Part shown: piece after piece, positions 18,101-26,174 of the stretch
How the letters are laid out: each line of letters starts with the position of its first letter
Position numbering within the stretch: position 1 is the stretch's first letter
From: an uncultured Pelagibacteraceae bacterium
GTDB lineage: Bacteria; Pseudomonadota; Alphaproteobacteria; Pelagibacterales; Pelagibacteraceae
Direction of reading: 5' to 3'
Length of the DNA: 64,000 nucleotides
NCBI GenBank assembly: GCA_902572345.1
Contig: CACGEW010000004.1
Location: 1 to 64,000 of the forward strand
Translations under genes and position numbers: made by a program
Notes under the pieces: model-generated
The model's database searches: none
What the model saw: only the letters and a program-made list of their open reading frames with translations
What the model was told of the DNA's origin: nothing

Positions 18101-18230
18101 TTTTGGTGGAATGCTTTTTTCTACCTTCTTTACACTTTATGTAATTCCCACTATTTATACGATTGTCGGAAAGAACACTAAGAGAATTGATGCTGTTGAG
18201 ATTGATCTGAGAAAGCAACTTAAAAAATAA
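15135..18230 (+). CDS. RND efflux pump, HAE1/AcrB family
   Basis: A 1031-residue proton-driven inner-membrane pump with 12 transmembrane helices and two large periplasmic loops. The proton-relay Asp pair is D401-D402 in GIVVDDAIVMLENIVRR (helix 4), and the helix 10 Lys is in LIGLSAKNGILIVEFANQLR. The start MFLTDLSIKRPVVASVMSL is typical of the family. It forms an adaptor-pump pair with the preceding gene. No outer-membrane TolC-like gene is in this window. The substrates are unknown. Its 3' end overlaps the convergent lipoprotein by 11 bp. Confidence 0.94.
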   Translation: MFLTDLSIKRPVVASVMSLVLVIFGLVTFQEIPTDELPDVQPPVVTIQTEYRGASAEIVDTQITQKIEDFVGGTPGLETIDSFSEDESSRITLTFETDLDLDDVTNDVRSSVSRVLDNLPEGAEQPEIFKQSAGMRTTMWLSFNSETMSDLELTDYADRYLTDTFSTVDGVGRVRLGGQRELSLRIWLDPIALAARDLTTEEVENVLRKENVEFPAGRIESKDIDLTIKLNKAYSNLENYKNLPLKRATDGSIITLSDVARVELGAESTRTLFKGNGKQVVGIGIYQQSDANTIAVADGIKKKIKELKPSLPPNTTLEVSFDRSNYIKAAIKEVYKTLFIALILVTIIIYLFLGNIRALVVPLVALPVSLISTFLAIYIFDFSINLFTLMALVLAIGIVVDDAIVMLENIVRRIELGDTPLVAAFKGAKQVSFAIIATTVVLVAVFVPLIFIKGITGVLFTQTAITLAAAVIISSFVALSLSPMLASKFLKQNMNKSKIVLKFEKFLKNLTYLYKVSLLGWIKKRTTITIFLLATLALTLFFFNFTKKELIAPEDRGAFFVIVKAPQGSGFNFTKDRAEEIEGLLLPNVGKGEYRKLIMRVPGFGKSAKQVNSGFIIVLLEPWKKRDRHGVQIMRESFGKISKVPGVLAFPIMPQGIRTGGIESPVQFVILGNTYDQLIEWKEIIKKEARKNPGLTSIEDDFDLNKPQLNVKIDQKKAADLGVSTEDIGKTIETIFGSRRVTNFTRDGKEYSIILQGDIKDRQEPDSISKVFVRSKNNNKLVSISNLVAYDEEGQSPFLARYNRQKAVTISARLVGDYSLDEALKFLVGVVEQNTPQAKIAYKGESEEYKKTNTELYVIFALALITAYLAMSAQFESWKHPFTIMLTVPMAILGGLLGLLVVGSSLNVYSQIALIILIGLSAKNGILIVEFANQLRKEGKNIEVAVFEAAAIRLRPILMTSLSTIIGVLPLILGTGPGAASRLTVGITIFGGMLFSTFFTLYVIPTIYTIVGKNTKRIDAVEIDLRKQLKK

Positions 18231-18819
18231 TATACTTATTTTTATCTAAATTTTTCTTACAAAGTGTTAATTGTTTTCTATATTTATTTGCCATATCCTT
18301 AACTGATTTTGCATAGATAATAGCTTTCTTGTCTTTTGAATAATTTTTATAATCACCCCAGCCTTTATAATAAGCTAAATACTGCTTATATGGATCCTTC
18401 TTAGATATTTTTAAAATCTTATTAGTTTTATGAATATACCAACCAATAAAATCAACGGAGTCTTTAAATCTTGCTCTTGTTGCTAATGGGCTATTTGTTT
18501 CTCGTTTATATTGTTCCCACGTTCCTTTTACTGCTTGTGAATAACCAAATGAACTTGAAGGTCTTTTGAAAGGAATAACTTTAAATAATTTTTTTCGTGG
18601 TGGCTTAGCTAACCAATTGAAATCACTTTCTTTTTTGACAAAGGCTAATTGTAAATGAATAGGCGCTCCCCATCTTTCATAAGAAGCTTTTGTATGTTTA
18701 TACCAAAGATATCTTTCCTCAAAAATTGCACAACTATTTTGCGTATTTTTTGGAATCGAAGAGCATGCGCTAAGGATAAATAAAATTAAAATTAATATAA
18801 TCTTTTTAAAATGAATCAC
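18220..18819 (-). CDS. Lipoprotein with lytic transglycosylase (SLT-like) domain
   Basis: The 199-residue product has a signal peptide ending in lipobox LSAC (Cys19). The mature part has the SLT lysozyme-like layout: Glu64 in VKKESDFNW is the likely catalytic acid, followed by SSFGYSQAVKGTWEQYKRE and QYLAYYKGWGDY, which match goose-lysozyme-like motifs. It probably cleaves peptidoglycan between MurNAc and GlcNAc at the membrane. The products would be anhydro-muropeptides, relevant to the recycling genes at 20.5-22.6 kb. It follows the nuclease gene by 20 bp. Confidence 0.85.
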   Translation of the reverse strand: MIHFKKIILILILFILSACSSIPKNTQNSCAIFEERYLWYKHTKASYERWGAPIHLQLAFVKKESDFNWLAKPPRKKLFKVIPFKRPSSSFGYSQAVKGTWEQYKRETNSPLATRARFKDSVDFIGWYIHKTNKILKISKKDPYKQYLAYYKGWGDYKNYSKDKKAIIYAKSVKDMANKYRKQLTLCKKNLDKNKYIIF

Positions 18820-18839
18820 TTACTAATTTATACTAGAAA

Positions 18840-19343
18840 TTAATTAAGCTTTCTCCACTTTTCTGGCATTATAAAAGATCCTTTCCATACGCCGAGTTTA
18901 TTTTCTTTTGCATAAGCTTCATCTCTCACATAATCATTTGAATATCTTTTGTACGCTACCGCATTACCGTTCCTTACCATCCATTTATTAAGATTAATTT
19001 TATCCTTAAAACAAGTAGCTAAAAATCTTTTGTACCTATCTTTTGATGACGAGATACATCTTATTTTTGAATTGTCGATTTTATTTATTAATTTTTTTTT
19101 CGCTGTAACACCACATAAATAATCTTTATTAAATTCAAAACCGATTATTAGCGAAACTTTTAAAAATGGTTTTTTACATTGTTGTTTGATTTCTGGAGCA
19201 TCAATTCCTTCAAGTCTTATTTTTTTATTATTAATATGCACGGTATCGCCATCAATTATTTTTGGCACGCCATAAATTTCTGTGCTATTTAACGTTTGAG
19301 CTAAAAAAAACGTTACGATTAATATTAAAGATGTTTTCGCCAT
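18840..19343 (-). CDS. Exported staphylococcal-nuclease-like protein
   Basis: A 167-residue SNase-fold protein with an N-terminal signal peptide (about 1-20), so it probably acts outside the cytoplasm. KIIDGDTVHI at 28-37 and IRLEGIDAPE at 42-51 are the family calcium and active-site segments; Arg43, Glu51 and an Arg in KDRYKRFLA near 102-110 would be the catalytic set. Its end lies 20 bp before the SLT lipoprotein gene, and it overlaps the VanZ-like gene by 19 bp. Use for scavenging extracellular DNA phosphate is an inference. Confidence 0.88.
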   Translation of the reverse strand: MAKTSLILIVTFFLAQTLNSTEIYGVPKIIDGDTVHINNKKIRLEGIDAPEIKQQCKKPFLKVSLIIGFEFNKDYLCGVTAKKKLINKIDNSKIRCISSSKDRYKRFLATCFKDKINLNKWMVRNGNAVAYKRYSNDYVRDEAYAKENKLGVWKGSFIMPEKWRKLN

Positions 19344-19720
19344 TTTATAAAACTATTAAGTAATAAAATTATAACTACTCCAGTAAAATTAGCTATTAAA
19401 TCATAAAATTCAAAAGCCCTATTAGGAATTATTAAGTGGGAAATTTCTAATACGCAGGAAATAAATAAAATAAATCGATAATTAGTTAAAATATTTTTAG
19501 TTCTTAATCTTACTGTCATGGCTAATATAGTTATATAAGAAAAAAAAATTAAATGGTTAATTGATGTACCAATTGGATTAGATATAAAATTTGGTTGTTG
19601 GCCAAAGTTTCCATATAAGAGATAACCTATTAAACTTCCAGGAAATAAATACAGAATGAGTAAAACTAATAATGAAAAATAGTAAACATGCTCTGTTAAT
19701 TTAAATATAGTATTTTTCAT
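19325..19720 (-). CDS. VanZ-like small membrane protein
   Basis: The product from the start at 19720 is 131 residues with four hydrophobic helices. The spacing of helices and the final FYDLIANFTGVVIILLL segment match VanZ-like proteins, whose function is mostly unknown outside teicoplanin resistance. An upstream in-frame start at 19780 would overlap the divergent gpmA start and is unlikely; the ATG at 19720 leaves a 40 bp gap for promoters. It is the first gene of a vanZ-like, nuclease, transglycosylase unit. Confidence 0.7.
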   Translation of the reverse strand: MKNTIFKLTEHVYYFSLLVLLILYLFPGSLIGYLLYGNFGQQPNFISNPIGTSINHLIFFSYITILAMTVRLRTKNILTNYRFILFISCVLEISHLIIPNRAFEFYDLIANFTGVVIILLLNSFIKWRKHL

Positions 19721-19760
19721 TATCAATTTAATATAGTACATAATAGCTAATTTAACTATT

Positions 19761-20480
19761 ATGACTAAACTAATTCTCACAAGACATGGCCAAAGTGTTT
19801 GGAATGCAGAAAATAGGTTTACTGGTTGGGTAGATGTAGATCTTTCTGATAAAGGAGTCCAGGAAGCAGAAAGATCAGGTCAGATTATTAAAGATTTAAA
19901 TATTAAAATAGATATCTCTTATACATCGTATTTAAAGAGAGCGATTAAAACTCTTACAACTATTCTTAAAAAAAACAGCCTAGAATTTAAATTCAATACT
20001 GCTTGGCAACTTAATGAAAGGCACTATGGATCTTTAACGGGTTTAAACAAAGAAGAAACAAAGAATAAAATTGGTGAAGAACAATTCAATAAGTACAGGA
20101 GATCCTGGGATACAGCTCCTCCTCCAATAGAAGAAAAAAGTGAATACATAAATCTATTCAGTCCACTGAATGCTAGTATACCTGTGGGAATGACCCCTTT
20201 TACTGAGTCCTTAAAAAGTACATATGACAGGGTGGTACCTTTTTATGAAAATGAAATTAAGAAAAATCTTTTAGAAAATAAAAATATTTTAATTTCAGCT
20301 CACGGAAATTCTCTAAGAGCTTTATGTAAATATTTATTTAATATTTCGGATACAAAAATAAATGAATTGGAAATACCAACAGGTAATCCGCTATTAATTG
20401 AATTTGGTGATAATTTAAAAATTGAAAAATATTATTATTTAGACAAGTCCAGAGCTAGAGATATAATTTTTAATCAATAA
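19761..20480 (+). CDS. gpmA: 2,3-bisphosphoglycerate-dependent phosphoglycerate mutase
   Basis: The glycolytic/gluconeogenic enzyme that interconverts 3- and 2-phosphoglycerate through a phosphohistidine. At 239 residues it is full length. The phospho-accepting His9 lies in TRHGQSVWN, followed by RFTGWVDVDLSDKG. NERHYGSLTGLNK and ISAHGNSLRAL supply the other active-site residues. The start matches the family exactly. Its stop overlaps the convergent nucleotidyltransferase by 11 bp. Confidence 0.96.
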   Translation: MTKLILTRHGQSVWNAENRFTGWVDVDLSDKGVQEAERSGQIIKDLNIKIDISYTSYLKRAIKTLTTILKKNSLEFKFNTAWQLNERHYGSLTGLNKEETKNKIGEEQFNKYRRSWDTAPPPIEEKSEYINLFSPLNASIPVGMTPFTESLKSTYDRVVPFYENEIKKNLLENKNILISAHGNSLRALCKYLFNISDTKINELEIPTGNPLLIEFGDNLKIEKYYYLDKSRARDIIFNQ

Positions 20481-21168
20481 TATTAAGACTTTGAATTTTC
20501 CTATACATATCAGAAGTGTTTAAGTGGTAAAATTTTTGATTACTTTCTAAGCCCAGTAAGTTTTTATCTTTTATTAATTTATTCCATACTTTATTCATTG
20601 AAAAAACTTCTGATTTTTCACTAGTGAAAACACTTCTGTTAATAATTTGCAATCCAGTAAAAATAAATTGATTTTCGCTTTCCTTAGTAATTTTTTCATT
20701 ATTTAAATTAAAATCTCCTTTAAAAGAAGGATCAATGGATAATTTCTTGTTCACTAAAAGTAACGTAGGTTTATTATTCTTTAAATAAATAGCCTCTAGA
20801 CTCTTTAATTCTGCTAGATAATGCTTACTCCAAACAGTATCTGGATTAATTACAAAAAAAGGATTGTCGCCAAAATTTTGTGTACCTTTAAGTACACCTC
20901 CGCCTGTGTCTAATAATAAATTTTCTTCATTAGAAATTGTAATCTTAACTTTAAATTTTTTTCTATTAATAAATGATTTAATCTGATCAGGAAGATAATG
21001 AACATTAATACTTATTTCTTGAACACCATGGCTGATCAATAAATTTATCGCTCTTTCTAATAATGTATAATTATTTATTTCTAATAATGGTTTAGGAGTT
21101 TTTAGTGTCAAAGGCTGCATTCTTTTTCCTAACCCTGCTGCTAAAATCATTCCATATTTAGTATTCAT
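20470..21168 (-). CDS. murU: MurNAc-1-phosphate uridylyltransferase-like nucleotidyltransferase
   Basis: A 232-residue NTP_transferase-fold enzyme. The signature MILAAGLGKRMQPLTLKTPKPLLEI region sits at 7-31, and DTGGG near 95 and NPDTVW near 117 bind sugar nucleotide and metal. Placed after tsaE and an AmgK-like kinase, it fits MurU, which makes UDP-MurNAc directly from recycled MurNAc-1-phosphate. A glucose- or mannose-1-phosphate substrate remains possible by sequence alone; the context supports murU. It overlaps the kinase gene by 4 bp, which suggests coupled translation. Confidence 0.8.
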   Translation of the reverse strand: MNTKYGMILAAGLGKRMQPLTLKTPKPLLEINNYTLLERAINLLISHGVQEISINVHYLPDQIKSFINRKKFKVKITISNEENLLLDTGGGVLKGTQNFGDNPFFVINPDTVWSKHYLAELKSLEAIYLKNNKPTLLLVNKKLSIDPSFKGDFNLNNEKITKESENQFIFTGLQIINRSVFTSEKSEVFSMNKVWNKLIKDKNLLGLESNQKFYHLNTSDMYRKIQSLNIID

Positions 21169-22133
21169 ATTTTATTTAATTTTTTAAGTTTTTTAATAGA
21201 CAAGTGTTTATAGAATAATAATTTTAAATTTTTGAGTGCTGGGTTTTGTAATCTTTTTTCTATGAGTGTCCATGTGTGAGGTAAAAATTTAAGATAATGA
21301 TTTTTGTTATCTCTTTTGTATAAACGTACGAATATTCCTAATATTTTTAAATTTCTTTGCACTGACAAAATATCAAAGTCATTTTTTAATTTTTGTATAT
21401 GATCGTTTTTAAGTTTTGAATTCTTATGGTAAAAATCTAATAGTTTATTTTGTAATTTACTTGGTAATTTTATTCTTACGTCGTCAATTAAGGATGCTAT
21501 ATCATATAAAGGATTGCCAATAATTGCATCCTGGCTATCAATTATTCCTAATTTGTTTTTATTAATCATTACATTTGAAATATGAAAATCTCTATGTACA
21601 AATGTATTATTTCTGAAATTTAATCTTTTATATATTTTATTTAATTCAGATCTAAGAATTTTCTTAATCTTGCTATTTTTTTTGTTTTTGTGAGCATATT
21701 TTAAGTACCAGTCAAAAAACAAATCAGATTCTTTGTGAAGATTAGACAATGTATAATTTGGTATTTTAACTTTTAGCTTTTCAAAGCTATAAAGTTTTTT
21801 TACTTTTATTTTTTGTATCTTAATTAATAATTTTATTAATGATTTATAGCTATTAAGTTTATTTTTTTTTGAAATTACGTGATCGTAAAAGGATTTTTCA
21901 CCTAAATCAGATATTTCTATCATATCATTTTTATAATGATTGCTTAATAATTTTGGAGCATTAATCCTGTTGTGGTTAAGAATATTATTTATCACCACAT
22001 ATGCTGCAAGATTCTTAAATTTTTCTTTTTTAGCAGAGACAATGATCGAGGTTTTGTTGTTTTTTTTTAATCTATAAAATTCTCTAAATGAAGCATCTCC
22101 TGAAATTTTTTTCAATTTATATTTCATTTTCAA
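21165..22133 (-). CDS. amgK: AmgK-like aminoglycoside-phosphotransferase-fold sugar kinase
   Basis: A 322-residue APH-fold kinase. Catalytic motif HRDFHISN is at 180-187 (Asp182), and the Mg-binding Asp is D199 in GIIDSQDA. The N-terminal lobe is basic, and the alternative start is Met3. In the alphaproteobacterial tsaE-amgK-murU arrangement this kinase phosphorylates the anomeric carbon of MurNAc (and GlcNAc), feeding MurU. That pathway bypasses UDP-MurNAc de novo steps and can reduce fosfomycin sensitivity in species where it is studied. The start overlaps tsaE by 17 bp. Confidence 0.8.
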   Translation of the reverse strand: MKMKYKLKKISGDASFREFYRLKKNNKTSIIVSAKKEKFKNLAAYVVINNILNHNRINAPKLLSNHYKNDMIEISDLGEKSFYDHVISKKNKLNSYKSLIKLLIKIQKIKVKKLYSFEKLKVKIPNYTLSNLHKESDLFFDWYLKYAHKNKKNSKIKKILRSELNKIYKRLNFRNNTFVHRDFHISNVMINKNKLGIIDSQDAIIGNPLYDIASLIDDVRIKLPSKLQNKLLDFYHKNSKLKNDHIQKLKNDFDILSVQRNLKILGIFVRLYKRDNKNHYLKFLPHTWTLIEKRLQNPALKNLKLLFYKHLSIKKLKKLNKI

Positions 22134-22569
22134 AATCTTTCCATTTTTTTACACCATTTATTTTCATTTTTCTTTCCTTATCATTTTCTCCATACTCTAA
22201 ATGAATTTCTAATTTATTAGTCAATGGTGTTTTAATTAAGTCTGGCCATTCTATAATTTTAATTGTTTTTTCATTTTCTGAAAAAATACCAAGATGATCT
22301 AATTCATTTGCATTTTTAATTCTAAAAAGATCATAATGCATGATCTTAAGATCTTTAATTTCATATTCATAAAGTAAGTTAAAAGTAGGACTCAACACTT
22401 CTGTTTCTTTAAGTCCTTTTTGATTTTGTAAGTTATTAATTAAATATCTTGTGAGTGTGGTTTTTCCTACACCGATTTCACCAATTAAGAAGATGCAATC
22501 TCCATTTTCTAATTTTTTTGAAACTGATTTAGATATTTGATTTAAATGGTCTAAGGATTTTACAATCAT
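22117..22569 (-). CDS. tsaE: tRNA threonylcarbamoyladenosine biosynthesis ATPase TsaE
   Basis: An ATPase that works with TsaB and TsaD to make t6A37 on ANN-decoding tRNAs. The 150-residue length is usual. Walker A GEIGVGKT is at 30-37. SPTFNLLYEY and the acidic IMHYDLFRI segment are family motifs that contact ATP and the TsaBD heterodimer. It leads the tsaE-amgK-murU unit and begins 9 bp after the ahcY stop, so it may be co-transcribed with ahcY. Confidence 0.93.
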   Translation of the reverse strand: MIVKSLDHLNQISKSVSKKLENGDCIFLIGEIGVGKTTLTRYLINNLQNQKGLKETEVLSPTFNLLYEYEIKDLKIMHYDLFRIKNANELDHLGIFSENEKTIKIIEWPDLIKTPLTNKLEIHLEYGENDKERKMKINGVKKWKDFENEI

Positions 22570-22578
22570 TAGCTACTT

Positions 22579-23868
22579 TTAGTAGCGATAAGTATCTGGT
22601 TTAAATGGTCCTGATGGTTTAACGCTAATATAATCGGCTTGCTCTTTTGACATCTTTGTTAATTTAGCACCCACTTTTTCCAAATGAAGCATTGCAACCT
22701 TTTCATCAAGATGTTTCGGCAGCACATAAACTTTCTTCTCATATTTATCTGAATTATTCCATAATTCAATCTGAGCAATAACTTGATTTGTGAATGATGC
22801 GCTCATCACAAAACTAGGATGCCCTGTAGCACATCCAAGATTAACTAATCTCCCTTCTGCTAAAAGAATGATCCTTTTTTTACTAGGCAATTCAATTTCA
22901 TGAACTTGAGGTTTTATTTCGTCCCACTTATAATTTTTCAATGCTTCAACTTGAATTTCGTTGTCAAAGTGACCAATGTTACAAAGTATTGCTCTGTCTT
23001 TCATGTTTCTCATATGATCTGCTGTGACTATATCTTTGTTTCCTGTTGCGGTTACTACTATGTCAGCATCTTTAATGGCTTCATCCATAACAACAACTTC
23101 GTATCCTTCCATCGCAGCTTGTAATGCACATATCGGGTCTGTTTCGGTAACCATTACTCTTGCTCCTGCTTGGCGTAATGAAGCTGCGCTCCCTTTTCCA
23201 ACATCACCAAACCCAGCTACGATGGCTACTTTACCTGACATCATTACATCAGTTGCTCTCTTAATTCCGTCTACCAAACTTTCTCTACAACCATATAAGT
23301 TATCAAATTTAGATTTAGTCACTGAGTCATTTACATTTATAGCAGGAATTAATAATTCTTTATTAGACTCCATTTTTTTTAGTGCCAGAACACCCGTTGT
23401 AGTTTCTTCTGAAACTCCCTTAATATCTTTTAGTAAATTTTTATATTCTTTATGCATTAAAGCTGTAAGATCACCACCATCATCTAAAATCATATTTGGT
23501 TTCCAATCTTTTTTTCCTTCAATAGTTTGTTTTACACACCACCAGTACTCTTCTTCAGTCTCACCTTTCCAAGCAAATACAGGAATACCTGCCTTGGCTA
23601 TTGCTGCTGCAGCATGATCTTGAGTAGAGAATATGTTGCAAGATGACCATCTCACCTCTGCTCCTAACTCCACTAGAGTTTCAATTAAAACTGCGGTTTG
23701 AATTGTCATATGAAGACAACCTAGGATCTTTGCTCCTTCTAAAGGTTTTTTACCTTTATATTCTTTTCTTAAAGCCATAAGTCCTGGCATTTCAGTCTCA
23801 GCGAGAGAAATTTCTTTTCTACCAAAGTCAGCTTGGGAAATATCTTTTACTTTAAAATCTTCAGACAT
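22579..23868 (-). CDS. ahcY: Adenosylhomocysteinase
   Basis: It hydrolyses S-adenosylhomocysteine to adenosine and homocysteine, relieving inhibition of methyltransferases. The 429-residue protein has the NAD-binding GFGDVGKG and the catalytic-site sequences [24 protein letters not shown] and GHFDNEI. The C-terminal [13 protein letters not shown] is the typical family tail that completes the NAD site of the neighbouring subunit. No SAH or SAM riboswitch is visible in the 48 bp upstream gap. It follows chvG as in rhizobia, with hprK, manX and ptsH missing between them. Confidence 0.97.
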   Translation of the reverse strand: MSEDFKVKDISQADFGRKEISLAETEMPGLMALRKEYKGKKPLEGAKILGCLHMTIQTAVLIETLVELGAEVRWSSCNIFSTQDHAAAAIAKAGIPVFAWKGETEEEYWWCVKQTIEGKKDWKPNMILDDGGDLTALMHKEYKNLLKDIKGVSEETTTGVLALKKMESNKELLIPAINVNDSVTKSKFDNLYGCRESLVDGIKRATDVMMSGKVAIVAGFGDVGKGSAASLRQAGARVMVTETDPICALQAAMEGYEVVVMDEAIKDADIVVTATGNKDIVTADHMRNMKDRAILCNIGHFDNEIQVEALKNYKWDEIKPQVHEIELPSKKRIILLAEGRLVNLGCATGHPSFVMSASFTNQVIAQIELWNNSDKYEKKVYVLPKHLDEKVAMLHLEKVGAKLTKMSKEQADYISVKPSGPFKPDTYRY

Positions 23869-23916
23869 ATTTCGAATGTTATTATCAACATAACTAAATC
23901 ATAGCAAGAAATAATG

Positions 23917-25437
23917 TTAGGACAATTTAGGAAGCAAAACCTCAACTTGAGCTCCTTTTGTATTAAGCCTGTTTGAAGCTGCGATTGTGCCTTTATGCAA
24001 TTGAATAATGTTTTTTACGATATTTAAACCTAAACCAGAGTGCTTACCGAAACTCGTAGGCCTGTTACTATAAAATCGTTTGAAGATTTTCTGGGGTGAA
24101 GTTTCAGCAAAACCTGGTCCTTCATCTTTCACTGATATCAATAAATTACTAGAAGTTTCTTCAAGATCAATTTCAATTTTTTGATTGTCTTGACTGAAGG
24201 AAATTGAATTATCTAATAAGTTTGCTATCACCTGTTCTAATCGATTGCTGATACCGAATATAAAATGTCCATTTTTACTTTTAATTTTATTTTTTATGAT
24301 TATCCCAATTTTTTTGTTTTGGTTAATTAGATCTTGATTAAAATCTTCTACAACACCATTTATAATTTCAACCAAATTAATTTTACTCATTTTTTCACGA
24401 GATAAAGATGCCTCATCTTTTAACATTTGAGTGTAATCAGTTATTAATCTCTCTATACGTTCAACATCATGATTTATTATTTTAAGTAATTTCTCACCCT
24501 CATTTTTTTCAGTAGTTTTGTCTAAAAGTTCAGAAGCGCTTTTTAAAGATGCTAATGGATTTCTAATTTCGTGAGCTAAATCATTAGAAAATGTTTCTGC
24601 CCTGTTGGTTCGTTGTTGTAATTCTTTGGTCATTTCATCAATAGATTGAGTTAATTTTCCAATTTCATCATCTCTTACGAAAACTTTATTTATATCAATT
24701 GTCTGATTGGATTTTTTTTTAATTCCATCGCTAAATTTAACCAACAGACCAATTGGTTTTAAAATATATTTATTTAAAAATAGAGAAAAAATTAAAATTA
24801 CAATCACAACAGCGATCATAGTCCTTATAATAAATGCTTTTCTCTCTTTAACAGCAGTGGTGATATCATTTGCTTGCTCAGACACAACTATGTACCCGAT
24901 ATTATTGCTTTGAAATTTTATTTTACTTAATGTGCTTACAAAAAAATTATTTTTTTCATCATTCGTAAGTGTCATTATTTCATCATTATATTTATTTATA
25001 ATTATATCCTTAATTTCATCTTTTTGTTCCTCCTCAAGTCTTTCTTCAATCTCTGGTCTAATTGTTTCACTTCCCAAAGGTTCTTCAAAAATTATGTCTG
25101 ATCCTGTAAAAACACTTTGATCCAAATCTAAAATATTTGTGTCACCTATAAGATTTCCAGATAAATCATAAAATTGCACACGATCTAAGCTTTGAAATAA
25201 AAATCTAGTGGAGAGTAAGAAATCTCTTATTCCCTCTTTTGTATATTCTACATTAAGTCTTTCAAGATTATCTTTAGTATTATTAATAACTATTTTGTGG
25301 TTGTCTGACCTTTCTTGTACTAACGTTGGTTGGATTGCTTCAAGGTATATAATTGTAAAAAGTCCTAAGACAGAAAAGACTGTAAGATTAATTATTAAAA
25401 ACTTCTTTAGAATAGAAGCTGATTTTTTTTGTTTCAT
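23917..25437 (-). CDS. chvG: ChvG-type envelope-stress sensor histidine kinase
   Basis: A 506-residue membrane kinase. Transmembrane segment 1 is at about 12-31, an extracytoplasmic sensor region follows at 35-198, and segment 2 is at 201-221. HAMP covers about 221-275, the phospho-His289 lies in LAHEIRNPLAS, and the HATPase core has NLLDNSISFS, DEGPGFAE and GLGLNIVKNII. Alphaproteobacterial ChvG (ExoS/BvrS) senses acid or envelope stress and phosphorylates ChvI. Its start overlaps the chvI stop by one base, so translation is coupled. It precedes ahcY by 48 bp. Confidence 0.9.
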   Translation of the reverse strand: MKQKKSASILKKFLIINLTVFSVLGLFTIIYLEAIQPTLVQERSDNHKIVINNTKDNLERLNVEYTKEGIRDFLLSTRFLFQSLDRVQFYDLSGNLIGDTNILDLDQSVFTGSDIIFEEPLGSETIRPEIEERLEEEQKDEIKDIIINKYNDEIMTLTNDEKNNFFVSTLSKIKFQSNNIGYIVVSEQANDITTAVKERKAFIIRTMIAVVIVILIFSLFLNKYILKPIGLLVKFSDGIKKKSNQTIDINKVFVRDDEIGKLTQSIDEMTKELQQRTNRAETFSNDLAHEIRNPLASLKSASELLDKTTEKNEGEKLLKIINHDVERIERLITDYTQMLKDEASLSREKMSKINLVEIINGVVEDFNQDLINQNKKIGIIIKNKIKSKNGHFIFGISNRLEQVIANLLDNSISFSQDNQKIEIDLEETSSNLLISVKDEGPGFAETSPQKIFKRFYSNRPTSFGKHSGLGLNIVKNIIQLHKGTIAASNRLNTKGAQVEVLLPKLS

Positions 25438-26135
25438 TAGCTAACATTCCATCTATACCCACTTCCATATCTAGTTTCAATTGCAGAAAACTTTTCATCA
25501 ACCTTTTTAAACTTTTTTCTTATTCTTTTTACGTGACTATCAATAGTTCTATCTTCAATTTCTGTATTTTCCTTATAGGCAATATCCATTAAATGCGCCC
25601 TTTCTTTTATCACTCCTGGTCTTTTAGCTAATTCTTTGACAATTAAAAATTCAGTGGTTGTCAATTTATCCGGTAAAGCTTTTCCATTCCACTCACACTC
25701 TAACTGAGCAGGATCTAATTTTAATTTACCATGATTAATAATATCTTTTGTGTCATCTACAGTATTAGTTTTTTTTCTTAGTTGGACTCTAATTCTTTCA
25801 ATTAAGACTTTAGTAGAAAAACCTCCAGACTTTTTAACAAAATCATCAGCACCTAGCTTTAAACCAAGCAGTTCATCAACTTCATCATCTTTAGATGTTA
25901 AAAAGATTATTGGAATTGACATCTTTTTTTTTAGTTTTTTTAGCAACTCCTCTCCATCCATCCTTGGCATTTTAATATCTAAAATTGCTAGGTCAGGTGG
26001 ATTTCTAGTTAATCCAATTAAAGCTGACTCTCCATCAATATAAGTTTGAACTTTAAATCCTTCCCTTTCCAAAGCCATGCTTATACTTGTAAGTATATTT
26101 CTATCATCATCTACTAAGGCAATTGTTTGAGTCAT
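25437..26135 (-). CDS. chvI: ChvI-type OmpR-family response regulator
   Basis: A 232-residue regulator. The receiver domain has the acidic pair VDDDR at 8-12 and phospho-acceptor D53 in ILDIKMPRMDG, with Thr and Lys in FLTSKDD and DDFVKKSGG. A winged-helix DNA-binding domain spans about 130-230 (TEFLIVKELAKRPGVIKERAHLMD and SHVKRIRKKF). Pairing with the ChvG-like kinase and the order with ahcY match ChvG-ChvI. It should regulate envelope genes; targets are not visible here. The upstream gap to polA is 39 bp. Confidence 0.92.
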   Translation of the reverse strand: MTQTIALVDDDRNILTSISMALEREGFKVQTYIDGESALIGLTRNPPDLAILDIKMPRMDGEELLKKLKKKMSIPIIFLTSKDDEVDELLGLKLGADDFVKKSGGFSTKVLIERIRVQLRKKTNTVDDTKDIINHGKLKLDPAQLECEWNGKALPDKLTTTEFLIVKELAKRPGVIKERAHLMDIAYKENTEIEDRTIDSHVKRIRKKFKKVDEKFSAIETRYGSGYRWNVS

Positions 26136-26174
26136 ATTTTTATTCTCTCAATTATGATGTCAAAATTTAGGCGT

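Noticed and set aside
23024-23617. A 197-residue open frame on the plus strand inside ahcY
   Set aside because: It is fully antisense to a perfectly conserved AhcY and has no domain features; it looks like a by-product of codon bias.
23869-23916. SAH or SAM riboswitch before ahcY
   Set aside because: The gap is 48 bp, holds no stem of note and belongs to the end of the chvG unit. metK has no leader either.
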